The notes: generated by a model not told the origin, from the letters alone. A stretch of 64,000 nt of DNA from Haloferax massiliensis (GCF_001368915.1 NZ_CSTE01000002.1:1674961-1738960); one strand, 5' to 3'; shown: positions 45,762 through 54,215, numbered from the stretch's first letter. Program-made: numbers and translations.

Positions 45762-46118
45762 TCAGCCGTTGAGCTTCTGTCGCGAGATGGAGATGCCCGT
45801 CGGCGTGATGACGATCTGGTCGTCGCCCTTCTGGACGATGTCGCCGTCGACCTCGCGCGCGACCTGCCGGAGGTCGTCGATGATGTGTTCCATCGTGTTG
45901 TCGGAGGTCGTGTGGCGGGTGATGTCCGCGATGACCAGATTGCCGTCGTAGACGGCGTCCTTGATGGCGATAACGTCCTGCTGGCCGCCGATCTCGGCGA
46001 TGTGAACCGAGAGACCGGCGTCGCCGCGAGCGGTGTCGAAGTCGTCGAGGTCGAGTTCGACGTAGTCCTCGGTCGTTCGGGAACCACCACCACCGAGAAT
46101 CTTACTCATGATACCCAT
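45762..46118 (-). CDS. sepF: Archaeal cell division protein SepF
   Basis: A 118-residue FtsZ membrane anchor, shown in Haloferax volcanii to tie FtsZ2 to the division site. The N-terminus MGIMSKILGG is the short amphipathic membrane-binding segment, followed by an acidic linker (TTEDYVELDLDDFD), and the SepF core with VHIAEIGGQQDVIAIKDAV and the GDIVQKGDDQIVITPTGISI end. The ATG at 46118 retains the anchor; an ATG at 46109 would remove three residues. FtsZ genes are not adjacent. Confidence 0.95.
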   Translation of the reverse strand: MGIMSKILGGGGSRTTEDYVELDLDDFDTARGDAGLSVHIAEIGGQQDVIAIKDAVYDGNLVIADITRHTTSDNTMEHIIDDLRQVAREVDGDIVQKGDDQIVITPTGISISRQKLNG

Positions 46119-46259
46119 AGGACGTAGAGAGGCCACAACGGGGTTAGTTCTTACGTCAGACGACTGTCGAAACGCAGACATTTCTCGACTCGACGCGCGC
46201 CGGCCGCGCCGTTTCGCGGGGTGTTTTTACCCCGCGGCGCGCGGGGGGAGACGAACACG

Positions 46260-46940
46260 ATGACTTTCAGCATCTGCGTCCGCGAGTCGTACGTCGACGC
46301 CGACGGCGACGACCAGCACCGCTTCGGCGTCGCCGTGACGACCCGACTCCCGGGGGTCGGCGCGCTCTGCCCGTTTGCAAGCGAACACGGCGCGGTGGCG
46401 ACACAGGCGCTGACGAACGTCGAACTCGGTCGGAAGGGGATGGACTACCTCGAAGACGGCCTCGCCGTCGACGACGCCCTGCGGGCGCTGTTGAACGCCG
46501 ACGACGGCCGCGCGGAGCGACAGCTCCACGGCGTCGGCTCCGAGACGACATTCGCCTTCACCGGTGACGACTGCCTCGGCTGGGCGGGCCACCGCGAGGG
46601 CGACGACTACACCGTCGCGGGCAACCTGCTCACGGGAGAGGAAGTCGTCGAGGCCGCCGCCGACGCCTACGAGCGGAACGCCGACGGCGACGAACCGCTC
46701 GCGAAGCGCCTCATCGACGCGCTCGGCGCGGGACACGCCGCGGGCGGCGACAAGCGCGACGACCTCGCTATCCAGAGCGCGGCGGTCGTCGTGACCTCCA
46801 CCGAGGACCGCGAGACGGAGCCGTACTACAACGACCTCCGGGTCGACGCGACGGAGACGCCGCTGCGCGACCTTCGAGAGACGTTCTCGATGGCGCGGGA
46901 GGGGTACGAGGCGGCGCTGGAGAAGTACGCCGAAGCGTAG
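46260..46940 (+). CDS. DUF1028-family Ntn-hydrolase-like protein
   Basis: A 226-residue protein of family DUF1028, thought to be an Ntn-type hydrolase with a possible heme- or peptide-related role. The residue after the start Met is Thr (MTFSICVRES), which could act as the N-terminal nucleophile after Met removal (inference). Conserved blocks are FGVAVTTRLPGVGALCPFA, GAVATQALTNVELG, GWAGHREGDDYTVAGNLL and DDLAIQSAAVVV. The family is widely distributed; its substrate is unknown. Confidence 0.85.
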   Translation: MTFSICVRESYVDADGDDQHRFGVAVTTRLPGVGALCPFASEHGAVATQALTNVELGRKGMDYLEDGLAVDDALRALLNADDGRAERQLHGVGSETTFAFTGDDCLGWAGHREGDDYTVAGNLLTGEEVVEAAADAYERNADGDEPLAKRLIDALGAGHAAGGDKRDDLAIQSAAVVVTSTEDRETEPYYNDLRVDATETPLRDLRETFSMAREGYEAALEKYAEA

Positions 46941-46985
46941 CCGAGAGGAGCGCACACGGCGTGCGCCGAGTCCTGCGACCGCGGG

Positions 46986-47465
46986 TCAGACCGAGAACTC
47001 GAAGAGGTCGTCGCCGACGTGGTGGATTGACTCGACGACCTTGCCGGAGTCGCCGACGAGGTCGGCCCCGTCTTCGAGCGCGCGACCCACGGCGAGCACC
47101 TTGCCGTGGGTCTCCTCCGCGATGACGACCAGGTCGCCCGCCTCGATGGTGTCGTCGGCCTCGGTGATGCCGGGGCGCATCACGTCGGCCCCGCTGGAGA
47201 CGAACGAGACCGCGCCCGCGTCGACCGTGACGACGTTCGTCGTCGGCGGGAACTGGTTCGCGCCCTTGACCGTGAGGAACGGCTGGTCGTCGACGTACAT
47301 GACCGCCGGCTCGCCGTCGACGAGGACGACCTCGTAGTCGGCGTCGGCGAACTCGACCGCCTCGAACGCGTCGCCGTCGAGGGCGACGCCGAGGGACGAT
47401 TCGATGGAGTCGCACAGCGCGTCGATTTCGTCGCTTCGGAGGTGGTGGCGAGACTTGACCTTCAT
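46986..47465 (-). CDS. PUA-domain RNA-binding protein
   Basis: A 159-residue protein with an N-terminal alpha/beta part and a C-terminal PUA domain (VVTVDAGAVSFVSSGADVMRPGI, IEAGDLVVIAEET, GKVLAVGRAL). It matches the archaeal stand-alone PUA (MCT-1/Tma20-like) group, which binds RNA and may touch the ribosome. The start MKVKSRHHLRSDEID is typical. Convergent with the DUF1028 gene. No catalytic domain. Confidence 0.88.
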   Translation of the reverse strand: MKVKSRHHLRSDEIDALCDSIESSLGVALDGDAFEAVEFADADYEVVLVDGEPAVMYVDDQPFLTVKGANQFPPTTNVVTVDAGAVSFVSSGADVMRPGITEADDTIEAGDLVVIAEETHGKVLAVGRALEDGADLVGDSGKVVESIHHVGDDLFEFSV

Positions 47466-47669
47466 ACCGGGTCGTGGACGCTCACGGCCGATAAATCGAC
47501 CGCTCCGCGTCGAGTGGGCGACGGCGGCGACCGACTGCGGGCGACCGACCGCTGACGACTGACGACTGACGACCGACCGCCGCGAGATGAACCGAGCCGA
47601 ACCGGCGTCCGACGCGCGTCAGACTGTGTGGGGTAAACTGCTAAGTACGATTGGGTCCACACCAACGAT

Positions 47670-47972
47670 ATGTGGCGCTCCCGGACGAACCGGGACCGGA
47701 AGCGCGTCGTGTGCATCGCATGCGGTGACGCGGTCCTCCGGTCGGCGGCGCGCGAGTACGACAAAGAGGGGAACCGCTGGGAACGGCACGGTAAGCGGTT
47801 CGAACACCTCTGTAAGGCCTGTTACCGCGGACTCTGTCATCAGCCCCGCGAGGAGCTCGAAGGCCTCCTCGTCGACATCGAAGAACACGGCATCTCCAAC
47901 GAGGAGTTCCTGCTTCGCTACTTCGACGCGGTCAAAGAGCGGTACGAATCCCCCGGCGAGCGCGGGCGCTGA
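47670..47972 (+). CDS. Small zinc-ribbon protein
   Basis: A 100-residue basic/acidic mixed protein with CIACG (about residue 15) and CKACYRGLC (about residue 48) that can coordinate zinc. The C-terminal half is helical (EELEGLLVDIEEHGISNEEFLLRYFDAVKERY). It stands between the PUA gene and the RNase gene, same strand as the latter, with a 120-nt gap. It may be an RNA- or protein-binding factor; I do not recognise a named family. Confidence 0.72.
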   Translation: MWRSRTNRDRKRVVCIACGDAVLRSAAREYDKEGNRWERHGKRFEHLCKACYRGLCHQPREELEGLLVDIEEHGISNEEFLLRYFDAVKERYESPGERGR

Positions 47973-48092
47973 AGACGGGTTCGGCGGCCCGTCGCCGGTC
48001 CGCGCAAACGCGCGCTGACGAGTGATATCAATTCTCGTCCGTCGCGGCTCGTGCCCGACACTCATTTCTCCCTGCCCCGTCTAGTCGGGGCT

Positions 48093-49412
48093 ATGTCAGA
48101 CGACGCGCAGGCGTACGCCGGGACCGCCGAAGGGCAAGGACCGGTGGAGATAGACGCCGAACTCGCGCGACACCTCCAGAACAAGCGCGAGGACCTGTTC
48201 GAGGAGTTCGAGATTCGTGACGCGTTCCCACCGGAAGTCCTCTCGGAGGCGCGTGCGCGCACCGACGGCGTCCACGAGGAAATCGAAGACGAACTCGAAC
48301 ACCGCAAAGACCTCCGAGACCTCACGACGTGGACGACCGACCCCGTCGACGCCCAGGACTTCGACGACGCCCTGAGCATCCGCGAGAACGAGGAGACGTA
48401 CACGCTGTGGGTCCACATCGCCGACGTGACCCACTACGTCCACCCCGGCTCGGAGATGTGGGCCGAGGCCGTCAAGCGCGGCAACACCGTCTACCTCCCC
48501 GCCTACACCATCCACATGCTCCCGCCGGCGCTGGCCGAGACAGTCTGTTCTCTCGTCCCCGAGGAGGACCGCCTCGCCCACACCGTCGAGATGGAGATCA
48601 AGAAGGACACGCTCTCGTTCGAGTCTATCGACATCTACAAGTCCGTCATCCACTCCAACGAACGGCTCACCTACACGCAGTGTGAAAACCGGCTGGAAGA
48701 CCCCGACCTCCCCCTCCACGAGGAGAACTCCCTCGTCTTCGACCTCGCCGACCAACTCCACGAACAGCGCAAGGAAGACGGCTCGCTGGTCCTCAACCCG
48801 AGCCGGGACCGCGCCCACACCATCATCGAGGAGTGCATGCTGAAGGCGAACAAGGCCGTCACGCACGAACTCATGTGGAACCGCGGCGTCGAGGCGATGT
48901 ACCGCGTTCACCCGCAGCCGACCCCCGACCAGTGGGACAAGGCGCTCCGCGAAATCACCGAACTCGACGGCGTGAGCATCCAGTCCACGTCGTGGGACGA
49001 ACCCCGAAAGGCCGTCAACGACGCCTTGGAGAGCGCGAACTCCCGCACGCTCAACAAGATTCAGCGCGCCGTGCTGAAGGTGATGCCCCGCGCGAAGTAC
49101 ATGAACGACCCCTTCGGCGGCCACTACGCGCTCAACTTCGACATCTACGGCCACTTCACCTCGCCCATCCGGCGGCTGTCGGACCTCATCAACCACTGGA
49201 TCGTCCACGAGAACGACGTGCCCGAGGACCTCGTCGAACTCTGCGACCGCGCCTCGGACCGACAGAAGGACGCCGAGACGGCCGAGCGGCTCTACAAGCA
49301 GTTCCTCCAAGAGGTCGGCTTGGACCCCTACGCGGTCAACAACCGCGGTATCGTCACCGTCGACGACGACGGCGAGGTCATCGACGAAAACGGCCTCCCG
49401 CCGCGCGAGTAA
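48093..49412 (+). CDS. RNB-domain exoribonuclease (RNase R-like)
   Basis: A 439-residue RNase II/R-type 3'-5' exonuclease. The catalytic metal-binding motif is DPVDAQDFDDALS with the essential aspartates, and the RNB signature HFTSPIRRLSDLINH is complete. It has no obvious cold-shock or S1 domain, so it is a bare RNB core with a helical N-terminus (HLQNKREDLFEEFEIRD). The ATG at 48093 (MSDDAQAYAGTAEG) is preferred over the earlier frame start at 48051. It should degrade or trim structured RNA. Confidence 0.92.
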   Translation: MSDDAQAYAGTAEGQGPVEIDAELARHLQNKREDLFEEFEIRDAFPPEVLSEARARTDGVHEEIEDELEHRKDLRDLTTWTTDPVDAQDFDDALSIRENEETYTLWVHIADVTHYVHPGSEMWAEAVKRGNTVYLPAYTIHMLPPALAETVCSLVPEEDRLAHTVEMEIKKDTLSFESIDIYKSVIHSNERLTYTQCENRLEDPDLPLHEENSLVFDLADQLHEQRKEDGSLVLNPSRDRAHTIIEECMLKANKAVTHELMWNRGVEAMYRVHPQPTPDQWDKALREITELDGVSIQSTSWDEPRKAVNDALESANSRTLNKIQRAVLKVMPRAKYMNDPFGGHYALNFDIYGHFTSPIRRLSDLINHWIVHENDVPEDLVELCDRASDRQKDAETAERLYKQFLQEVGLDPYAVNNRGIVTVDDDGEVIDENGLPPRE

Positions 49413-49562
49413 CCGCGCGGTCGCTCCCGTTCGACCGACTCGTTTTTGACAGACAGGGCCGACAGGAGTCCACCAGCCGATTCCGACGAGCCGACCGCAG
49501 AGCGACAGATTCGACTAACCGAGGTGTCGAAACGGTGGCCTTCGCTCCCTCGCCGCGACCGT

Positions 49563-49802
49563 CTACTCCTCTTGTTTGTGCGTGAACAGCAGCACGTCGC
49601 CGTCGTGCTGTGTCACACAGAGGTCGAGCAGCATACTCAGTTCGAGGCTGTTGTAGTCGTTCTCGCAGACGACCAAGTCGTCGAACGGCTTCTCGCACGC
49701 CGGACAGGCGATAGAGACGGTGTTCTGGTAGGTGGTGACGCCGCCGCTGGACTCGTAAGGCGTGAGCGACGACCGGAGTTCGTCGAGTTCCTCGTCGTTC
49801 AT
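49563..49802 (-). CDS. Small haloarchaeal protein with CPAC motif
   Basis: A 79-residue protein, MNDEELDELRSSLTPY..., with CPACEKPFDDLVVCEND in the middle and a further Cys near residue 65. A zinc-binding single knuckle is likely. It resembles a family annotated in haloarchaea as flagella-cluster proteins, from memory only; no motility genes are near. The start ATG at 49802 fits. Confidence 0.65.
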   Translation of the reverse strand: MNDEELDELRSSLTPYESSGGVTTYQNTVSIACPACEKPFDDLVVCENDYNSLELSMLLDLCVTQHDGDVLLFTHKQEE

Positions 49803-49897
49803 GAACGTGTTGTGCGCGGGGCGTGCGTATAATTCTTCACGGTTGGACACCGACCGCGGTTAGACGCGACTCACGAATACGGCTCACGATTCTCGAC

Positions 49898-50272
49898 TCA
49901 CGACTGCCCCGCGTCGTCCAACCCGCAGGCCCACCGGAAGTGCGGGTGCACCCACGACAGCTCTGCGGCGTTGGCTTCGACCCACGACGACGGGTCGCTC
50001 AGCCGACGCGACAGCACCTCCGCGCGTTCCTCGTGCGTTCCCTCCCGGTCGAACGGGATCAGTTCGAGCGTCCGCGACGCGGGATTGAAAAAGACCGCCC
50101 GCTCGGTGTCCGCGTCGAGTCCGATCAGCCGCGAGCCGTTGGCGTCTCTCTGGAGCAACGCCTGCGCCATCCGGTGTTGGTGGACCCCGCGGCGCGTCTC
50201 GCGGAGTTTCGACACGATTGCTCGAAAGAGGGCCGTCGGGTCCGACGGGGGTTCGCCTCGTCGCGTTTCCAT
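49898..50272 (-). CDS. Hypothetical soluble protein
   Basis: A 124-residue protein starting METRRGEPPSDPTALFRA, with a helical N-terminal part and a strand-rich centre (SRLIGLDADTERAVFFNPASRTLELIPF). The C-terminus WVHPHFRWACGLDDAGQ is unusual. The frame extends upstream to 50611, but that part opposes the secreted protein gene on the other strand and shows no protein pattern, so I use the ATG at 50272. No family recognised. Confidence 0.6.
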   Translation of the reverse strand: METRRGEPPSDPTALFRAIVSKLRETRRGVHQHRMAQALLQRDANGSRLIGLDADTERAVFFNPASRTLELIPFDREGTHEERAEVLSRRLSDPSSWVEANAAELSWVHPHFRWACGLDDAGQS

Positions 50273-50357
50273 ACCGACGCCCTCGAAGCGAGACGGTAAG
50301 AGGGTCCGCCATGAGCGGAGTGAAAGTGTCGGGTTCGGTGGAAGTGAAGATTGACGA

Positions 50358-50789
50358 ATGGCCCTCGCTTGGCGCGTCGGGTTGGTTCTCTGTGTCCTCC
50401 TCGTCGCCGACTGTGCCGGTGGCCCCAGTTCAACTGCGACGATGACCGACGGAACACCGACGACCATACTAACGACCGCTCCGATACCGACTGACAACTC
50501 AACGCCAACCAACGAGACGCCGACGACCGGCGATCCGGCGTACGGGACCGAGTTCGTCTCCGTCTCGAAACTGGAGAACGGAAGTCGGGCCGAGACGTGG
50601 CCCGATAACAAGACCGCCCGCTTCGAGAACCTCTCCGAACCGCGGAAAGAGGTGTTTCGGGACGCGCTGGATGGCCGGGTTACGTTCGGACCCGACGAGG
50701 AGAATCCGTTCGCGTTCAGCGATTCTGACCGACCCGAACTCGTCCGGTACGAGGGAGAGTGGTACTTCGTTCGGGTCGCGATTGTGTAG
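50358..50789 (+). CDS. Putative secreted lipoprotein-like protein
   Basis: A 143-residue protein with a short hydrophobic leader (VGLVLCVLLVADCAGG), whose Cys19 resembles a lipobox cysteine, although Asp before it is unusual, then a Thr/Pro-rich linker (residues 24-60) typical of haloarchaeal surface proteins, and a small C-terminal domain (YGTEFVSVSKLENG..., LVRYEGEWYFVRVAIV). It may be a lipid-anchored surface protein. This is the last GC-rich gene before the AT-rich island. Confidence 0.7.
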   Translation: MALAWRVGLVLCVLLVADCAGGPSSTATMTDGTPTTILTTAPIPTDNSTPTNETPTTGDPAYGTEFVSVSKLENGSRAETWPDNKTARFENLSEPRKEVFRDALDGRVTFGPDEENPFAFSDSDRPELVRYEGEWYFVRVAIV

Positions 50790-50827
50790 CCGCGAACGCT
50801 ACAGCTCAGTATTCGTCACGGTGGGTG

Positions 50828-50851
50828 GCGTCACGAAAATAGCAGTAGCTC
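50828..50851 (+). repeat. Degenerate att-like sequence (left edge of AT-rich tract)
   Basis: The stretch starting gcgtcacgaaaatagcagta matches the island repeat (gcgtcgcgaaaatggtagtg) at 16 of 20 positions. It lies just where the DNA becomes AT-rich. It may be an old integration scar. Confidence 0.4.
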
Positions 50852-50906
50852 AGACCGTGAGACGCATATGATAATTTTAAAACATTTCTTTGCGTGTGAT
50901 TATAGT

Positions 50907-51152
50907 ATGGAATCCCCTCCAAAAGACTTCATGCAGGGGCGGTCCAGCGCATGGTCCAGTAAATTTGGACTGATAATTATTTCGCTGCCCCCTATTGGAT
51001 TCTCTGCGGCCGTATCACGGTTCCTTGGCGTCAGCTCACCAAATTCAATCGTTGAACTCTTCTATTTTCTAAGCACGTTCTGCACCGTACTTCTCATATC
51101 AATGTTCAGTACGTACTTCGTGGCATATCAACTCGGCATGGGACAGAAATGA
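50907..51152 (+). CDS. Small AT-rich two-helix membrane protein
   Basis: An 81-residue protein with two hydrophobic helices (about residues 20-38 and 47-72). Base composition and codon choice (att, ata, tca, aat) differ sharply from the rest of the window, a sign of recent transfer. A TATA-like aattttaaaa (about 50873-50882) lies 25 nt before the ATG at 50907. An in-frame ATG at 50868 precedes that box and is less likely. No family recognised. Confidence 0.55.
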   Translation: MESPPKDFMQGRSSAWSSKFGLIIISLPPIGFSAAVSRFLGVSSPNSIVELFYFLSTFCTVLLISMFSTYFVAYQLGMGQK

Positions 51153-51221
51153 GAAACTGGACGTGCATCTGTCCGCAACGCAGTAGTGACTCGTCGGACC
51201 CCTAAGTTACGACTCATAGTC

Positions 51222-51254
51222 TTGCGTCGCGAAAATGGTAGTGGACTCGCGGGG
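51222..51254 (+). repeat. Distal copy of 33-bp tRNA-Ala att repeat
   Basis: A 33-bp sequence identical to 54464-54496, where it spans the last 13 nt of the tRNA-Ala gene and 20 nt beyond it. Flanking sequence 51175-51221 also resembles 54414-54463 (for example actcgtcggac), so the total imperfect repeat is about 80 bp. It is the expected attachment scar of a tRNA-targeting element. Confidence 0.85.
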
Positions 51255-51287
51255 GAGTGGTGAGTTTCCAAGGCTCCAGTCCCCCTT

Positions 51288-51473
51288 CTAAGCGTCTACC
51301 TGTGGACTCTCGGTGAGTCGCAGGTCTGGTTCATCGAATGGCGAGTCGGGTGCTTGCTGAATGAGATGGCGGACGTATTCAGCACGACTCATTCCGTGGT
51401 TCTTGCTCTGTTCGTCGACTTTCTCGACCATCTCCGGTGGCATCGAGATGGTGACGTTAACCGATAGTGCCAT
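51288..51473 (-). CDS. Ribbon-helix-helix (CopG-like) DNA-binding protein
   Basis: A 61-residue protein with the RHH pattern: strand SVNVTISMPPEMVEKVD, then helices EQSKNHGMSRAEYVRHLIQQ. These dimers bind operator DNA. It diverges from the second small protein at 51583; the 109-nt spacer is AT-rich and holds candidate operators. It is likely a repressor of island genes. No toxin partner is adjacent on its strand. Confidence 0.8.
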   Translation of the reverse strand: MALSVNVTISMPPEMVEKVDEQSKNHGMSRAEYVRHLIQQAPDSPFDEPDLRLTESPQVDA

Positions 51474-51582
51474 GCGTGAATAAGTGAGCAGAATAGTGAT
51501 GTATAACTTACTGACCCAAAGAATTATTGAGTCAATGAGTTATTGGCCACACCTCATCAATCACTAAGTCGTTACACCAAAT

Positions 51583-51783
51583 ATGAGCACGAGCCCGGAC
51601 AATGGGACTAAAAACGTCTCCGCGCAGGTCAGCAATGACTTCGCCGAGGAATTTGATCGAGCCCTCAAAAGAGCACAAGTAGAAGGTACTGTTCCACTTG
51701 ATCTGTCGCGCGCAGAGGCGATTCGCCGTCTTATGCAGTTAGCGATTGATGACCCATCTATTCTCGCAAAGGTTGAAGACTAA
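51583..51783 (+). CDS. Second RHH-like small protein
   Basis: A 66-residue protein. NVSAQVSNDFAEEFDRALKRA could be the ribbon and first helix and LSRAEAIRRLMQLAID the second helix, as in RHH regulators. It lies in the same direction as the DUF2971-like gene, which starts 57 nt later, so it may head a small operon. The assignment is by pattern only. Confidence 0.65.
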   Translation: MSTSPDNGTKNVSAQVSNDFAEEFDRALKRAQVEGTVPLDLSRAEAIRRLMQLAIDDPSILAKVED

Positions 51784-51840
51784 ATATCGTACATACTCAT
51801 ATTAAGCTTGCCAAAAAACACCACACATATTAGACCAAAC

Positions 51841-52704
51841 ATGAGAGAATATGAGTTAGAGATAGAGGATGTACTAGAGGATACCATAGAAGTTAATCAG
51901 ACAGAAGAAACATTTCCTAATTCTTGGAGACCATCAAAGCCATCAACCAATGCAACTCTATGGAGATATGTTGATTTTACTAGATTCTTCTCCATGTTAG
52001 TCCAGAAACAGATATGGTTGCCTCAAATAACTCAGTTTGACGACCCATTCGAAGGCGTGTGGTCAAATAAACGACTAACAGCATTTGAAGAAGAAATCCC
52101 GTCTCCAGAAGGGCAAGATTATGAGCCGCCAAAAGGTCAGACAAACTTTAGTAAGACTTCGTATGCGAGCTGTTGGCACAAAAACGAGAACCAATCTGCT
52201 GCGTTATGGGAATTATACGGAATATCAAATCAGAGTGTCGCGATAAAAACTGATTTTGGGTCGCTGATTTCGGCTGTCGACTTATCAGGATATATGGACT
52301 ACTCATTTGGGTGTGTTGAATACCTTGATTACTCCAACGACGACATGCCTAAAGGACCCTACAGCCCAGTTTTTCACAAACGAAAAAGCTTCCAACACGA
52401 GCAAGAATTTAGACTAGCTGTACTAGAGCCCAAATTGATCCCGCGGGTTAGACAAAAAATTGAGCAGAACAAACACATTCTTGAACTAGCAGACGGGGTA
52501 GACATGTTCCAACTAGCTATAGAGAACATGCCGCCGGGCATTAACTTGGATATCAATGTAGACCAATTAATTAATGAGGTCTATATACATCCGGAAACCG
52601 ATGGATGGGTTGTCAAAACAATACAAGAATTGATTACTACTTGTGGATATTCCTTCACACTTCAAAAATCAGACTTATACACAAATCCTGAAGAACTACG
52701 TTAA
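51841..52704 (+). CDS. DUF2971-like protein
   Basis: A 287-residue soluble protein with the hallmark pieces of DUF2971: LWRYVDFTRFFSMLVQKQIWL with LPQITQFDDPFEG (the NDPFE-like box), CWHKNENQSAALWELYG (the C-x...E-x-x-MW-x-x-Y box), VAIKTDFGSLI, and HKRKSFQHEQEFRLAV (the E-x-E-x-R box). The family's function is not established; members occur in mobile and defence-rich neighbourhoods. The gene is AT-rich. A membrane-protein gene follows 35 nt downstream in the same direction. A TTG at 51808 is an alternative start. Confidence 0.75.
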   Translation: MREYELEIEDVLEDTIEVNQTEETFPNSWRPSKPSTNATLWRYVDFTRFFSMLVQKQIWLPQITQFDDPFEGVWSNKRLTAFEEEIPSPEGQDYEPPKGQTNFSKTSYASCWHKNENQSAALWELYGISNQSVAIKTDFGSLISAVDLSGYMDYSFGCVEYLDYSNDDMPKGPYSPVFHKRKSFQHEQEFRLAVLEPKLIPRVRQKIEQNKHILELADGVDMFQLAIENMPPGINLDINVDQLINEVYIHPETDGWVVKTIQELITTCGYSFTLQKSDLYTNPEELR

Positions 52705-52739
52705 AATGAAATCTATTAGTGTAGGAGACAACAAAATAC

Positions 52740-53645
52740 ATGCCTGAAGATTCCTTATTCCATGAAATAATCAACTATCGGAAAAATATTTATGATAACT
52801 TGGCAAGTGACTCTCTCTCAATTTTAAGTATTCAGCTATTCATAATTCCACTAACAATATCTCTGATTAGTCTAGTGTCACGAGTTGCAGCAAATAACGA
52901 GAATAAAGAGACTTCGATTATTGTTGACATGGCAAGGGATCTTAACAATCCGATGACTGTTCTTGCCATATTTGGGATGGTAATGTCAATTTCACTCTCG
53001 TCAATCACATATTATAACGCTCGGAGAAAATCTAATGCACAACTGAGATATCTCAGCGAACGATATTATAGTCAAGACACTGAAACGGCACTAGAGCAGG
53101 TATATCAGTGGTACAATTCAGTTTTCGGAGACCATGTTGAGAAACCATCTAGTTACGAAGATGTAATTGAAAGTTTCAAGAAGGGTGACAATCCAGGAGA
53201 GTTTATCAGGGCAACACTAGCAACATCACTATTCTTGACACTATCTTCCCTCGCGATTATATTCGATTTAGTGGTGTCTACAGTCTTCAACCAAGTAACC
53301 AGCATTTTAATTATTATTGGGATACTTACAGTAATAGGACTTACGTATGTCCGCCATATTGCTGCATTAATTCTATACTCAGAACAAATAGCCAATAAAC
53401 TAAATAGGTTTTTAATATCTGTTCTCTCAAAATTAGTGTTTAGTGAGGACTCCTTAGCTCTCAAGAACCCACTAAGGAATTTGACGTTTGCCTCAGTGAT
53501 ACTACTCACACACCCTTTTTTGGCACCATATGCCAATTCAGACAGCTATTTACTCACCTTTGCTGCTGCGTACGTGCTCTTCGCTCTTGGAGTGCACTAC
53601 CAAGCAAAGCTAGAAGTCCCTCACCGGGATAGCAACCAAGACTAG
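52740..53645 (+). CDS. Polytopic membrane protein, partner of DUF2971-like gene
   Basis: A 301-residue protein with about six membrane segments (roughly residues 25-46, 73-90, 158-181, 188-212, 250-264 and 268-286) and a soluble region at 95-155. The composition is strongly AT-rich (Ile, Asn, Ser, Lys codons ending in A/T). No catalytic motif is seen. A purine-rich stretch (taggaga) precedes the ATG at 52740. Gene order (soluble protein then membrane protein) resembles sensor-effector pairs, but that is inference. Confidence 0.7.
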   Translation: MPEDSLFHEIINYRKNIYDNLASDSLSILSIQLFIIPLTISLISLVSRVAANNENKETSIIVDMARDLNNPMTVLAIFGMVMSISLSSITYYNARRKSNAQLRYLSERYYSQDTETALEQVYQWYNSVFGDHVEKPSSYEDVIESFKKGDNPGEFIRATLATSLFLTLSSLAIIFDLVVSTVFNQVTSILIIIGILTVIGLTYVRHIAALILYSEQIANKLNRFLISVLSKLVFSEDSLALKNPLRNLTFASVILLTHPFLAPYANSDSYLLTFAAAYVLFALGVHYQAKLEVPHRDSNQD

Positions 53646-53655
53646 GTGATCGGTA

Positions 53656-54084
53656 CTAGGTCATCAAATACATCTTCCGCTGTTCCTCAAACTCCTCGTG
53701 GCCGGCTTCGTTCCACCCACCAGCCTCACGTACCCACTTACTCACCGTCGACGGCTTCGCCCGACGAATCCGAATCTCACCCCTGTCGAAGTCGTAGAGG
53801 ACGAACGCGAACCACGCAACGCCCCGAGCGTCCGCCGCGAGTAACGAGCGCGTCTGGTCGTGTCGAAGTCGAAAGCGTCCGTGCGCGGGGTACTTCTCGC
53901 CGATCCGTACGGAGGTGGATTTGACCTCGGTCTTCGCGCCGCTGTTGGGATGGACACAGTCGTACCAGAACGCGTCGTCTGGTCGGTGGTCAAGGTCGTA
54001 AACCTCGGCGACCAACTCCTCGGCGAGCGTCGCGGTCTCGCCGCTCTGCAGTCGCTCTTTTTGATGTCGCGAGAGGTCGCGCAT
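53656..54084 (-). CDS. PD-(D/E)XK nuclease-like protein
   Basis: A 142-residue protein with the nuclease core D42...E53-x-K55 in WYDCVHPNSGAKTEVKSTSV, preceded by an N-terminal helix (ETATLAEELVAEVYD). The remaining half is strand-rich (RFRLRHDQTRSLLAA, WFAFVLYDFDRGEIRIRRA). The fold resembles small endonucleases of archaeal mobile elements. The gene is GC-rich, unlike the AT-rich pair it faces, and convergent with them (10 nt between stops). It lies just inside the tRNA-proximal att repeats. Confidence 0.65.
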   Translation of the reverse strand: MRDLSRHQKERLQSGETATLAEELVAEVYDLDHRPDDAFWYDCVHPNSGAKTEVKSTSVRIGEKYPAHGRFRLRHDQTRSLLAADARGVAWFAFVLYDFDRGEIRIRRAKPSTVSKWVREAGGWNEAGHEEFEEQRKMYLMT

Positions 54085-54161
54085 ATCCAGACGATCGACA
54101 CTGGCGTGACTCGCAGGGCTCCTGACAGAGCCACTGCTCGTCGGTTTGGTGTCGAGAGAAA

Positions 54162-54178
54162 GTAGTGGACTCGCGGGG
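54162..54178 (+). repeat. Partial att-like repeat
   Basis: Seventeen bases identical to part of the 33-bp att repeat (gtagtggactcgcgggg). The upstream bases are only loosely similar to it. It may be a remnant of an earlier integration. Confidence 0.6.
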
Positions 54179-54192
54179 TCCCCACGAGCAGT

Positions 54193-54215
54193 GCGAGACG
54201 ACCGTGTCGTCTCGC
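54193..54215. repeat. 10-bp perfect stem-loop
   Basis: gcgagacgac and gtcgtctcgc are exact inverted repeats around a 3-nt cgt loop. It lies between two att-like copies. Role unknown; could be a terminator or a resolution structure. Confidence 0.6.

Noticed and set aside
50358-50789. Confident lipoprotein assignment
   Set aside because: Asp precedes the cysteine (VADC), which is unusual for a lipobox; recorded as putative only.
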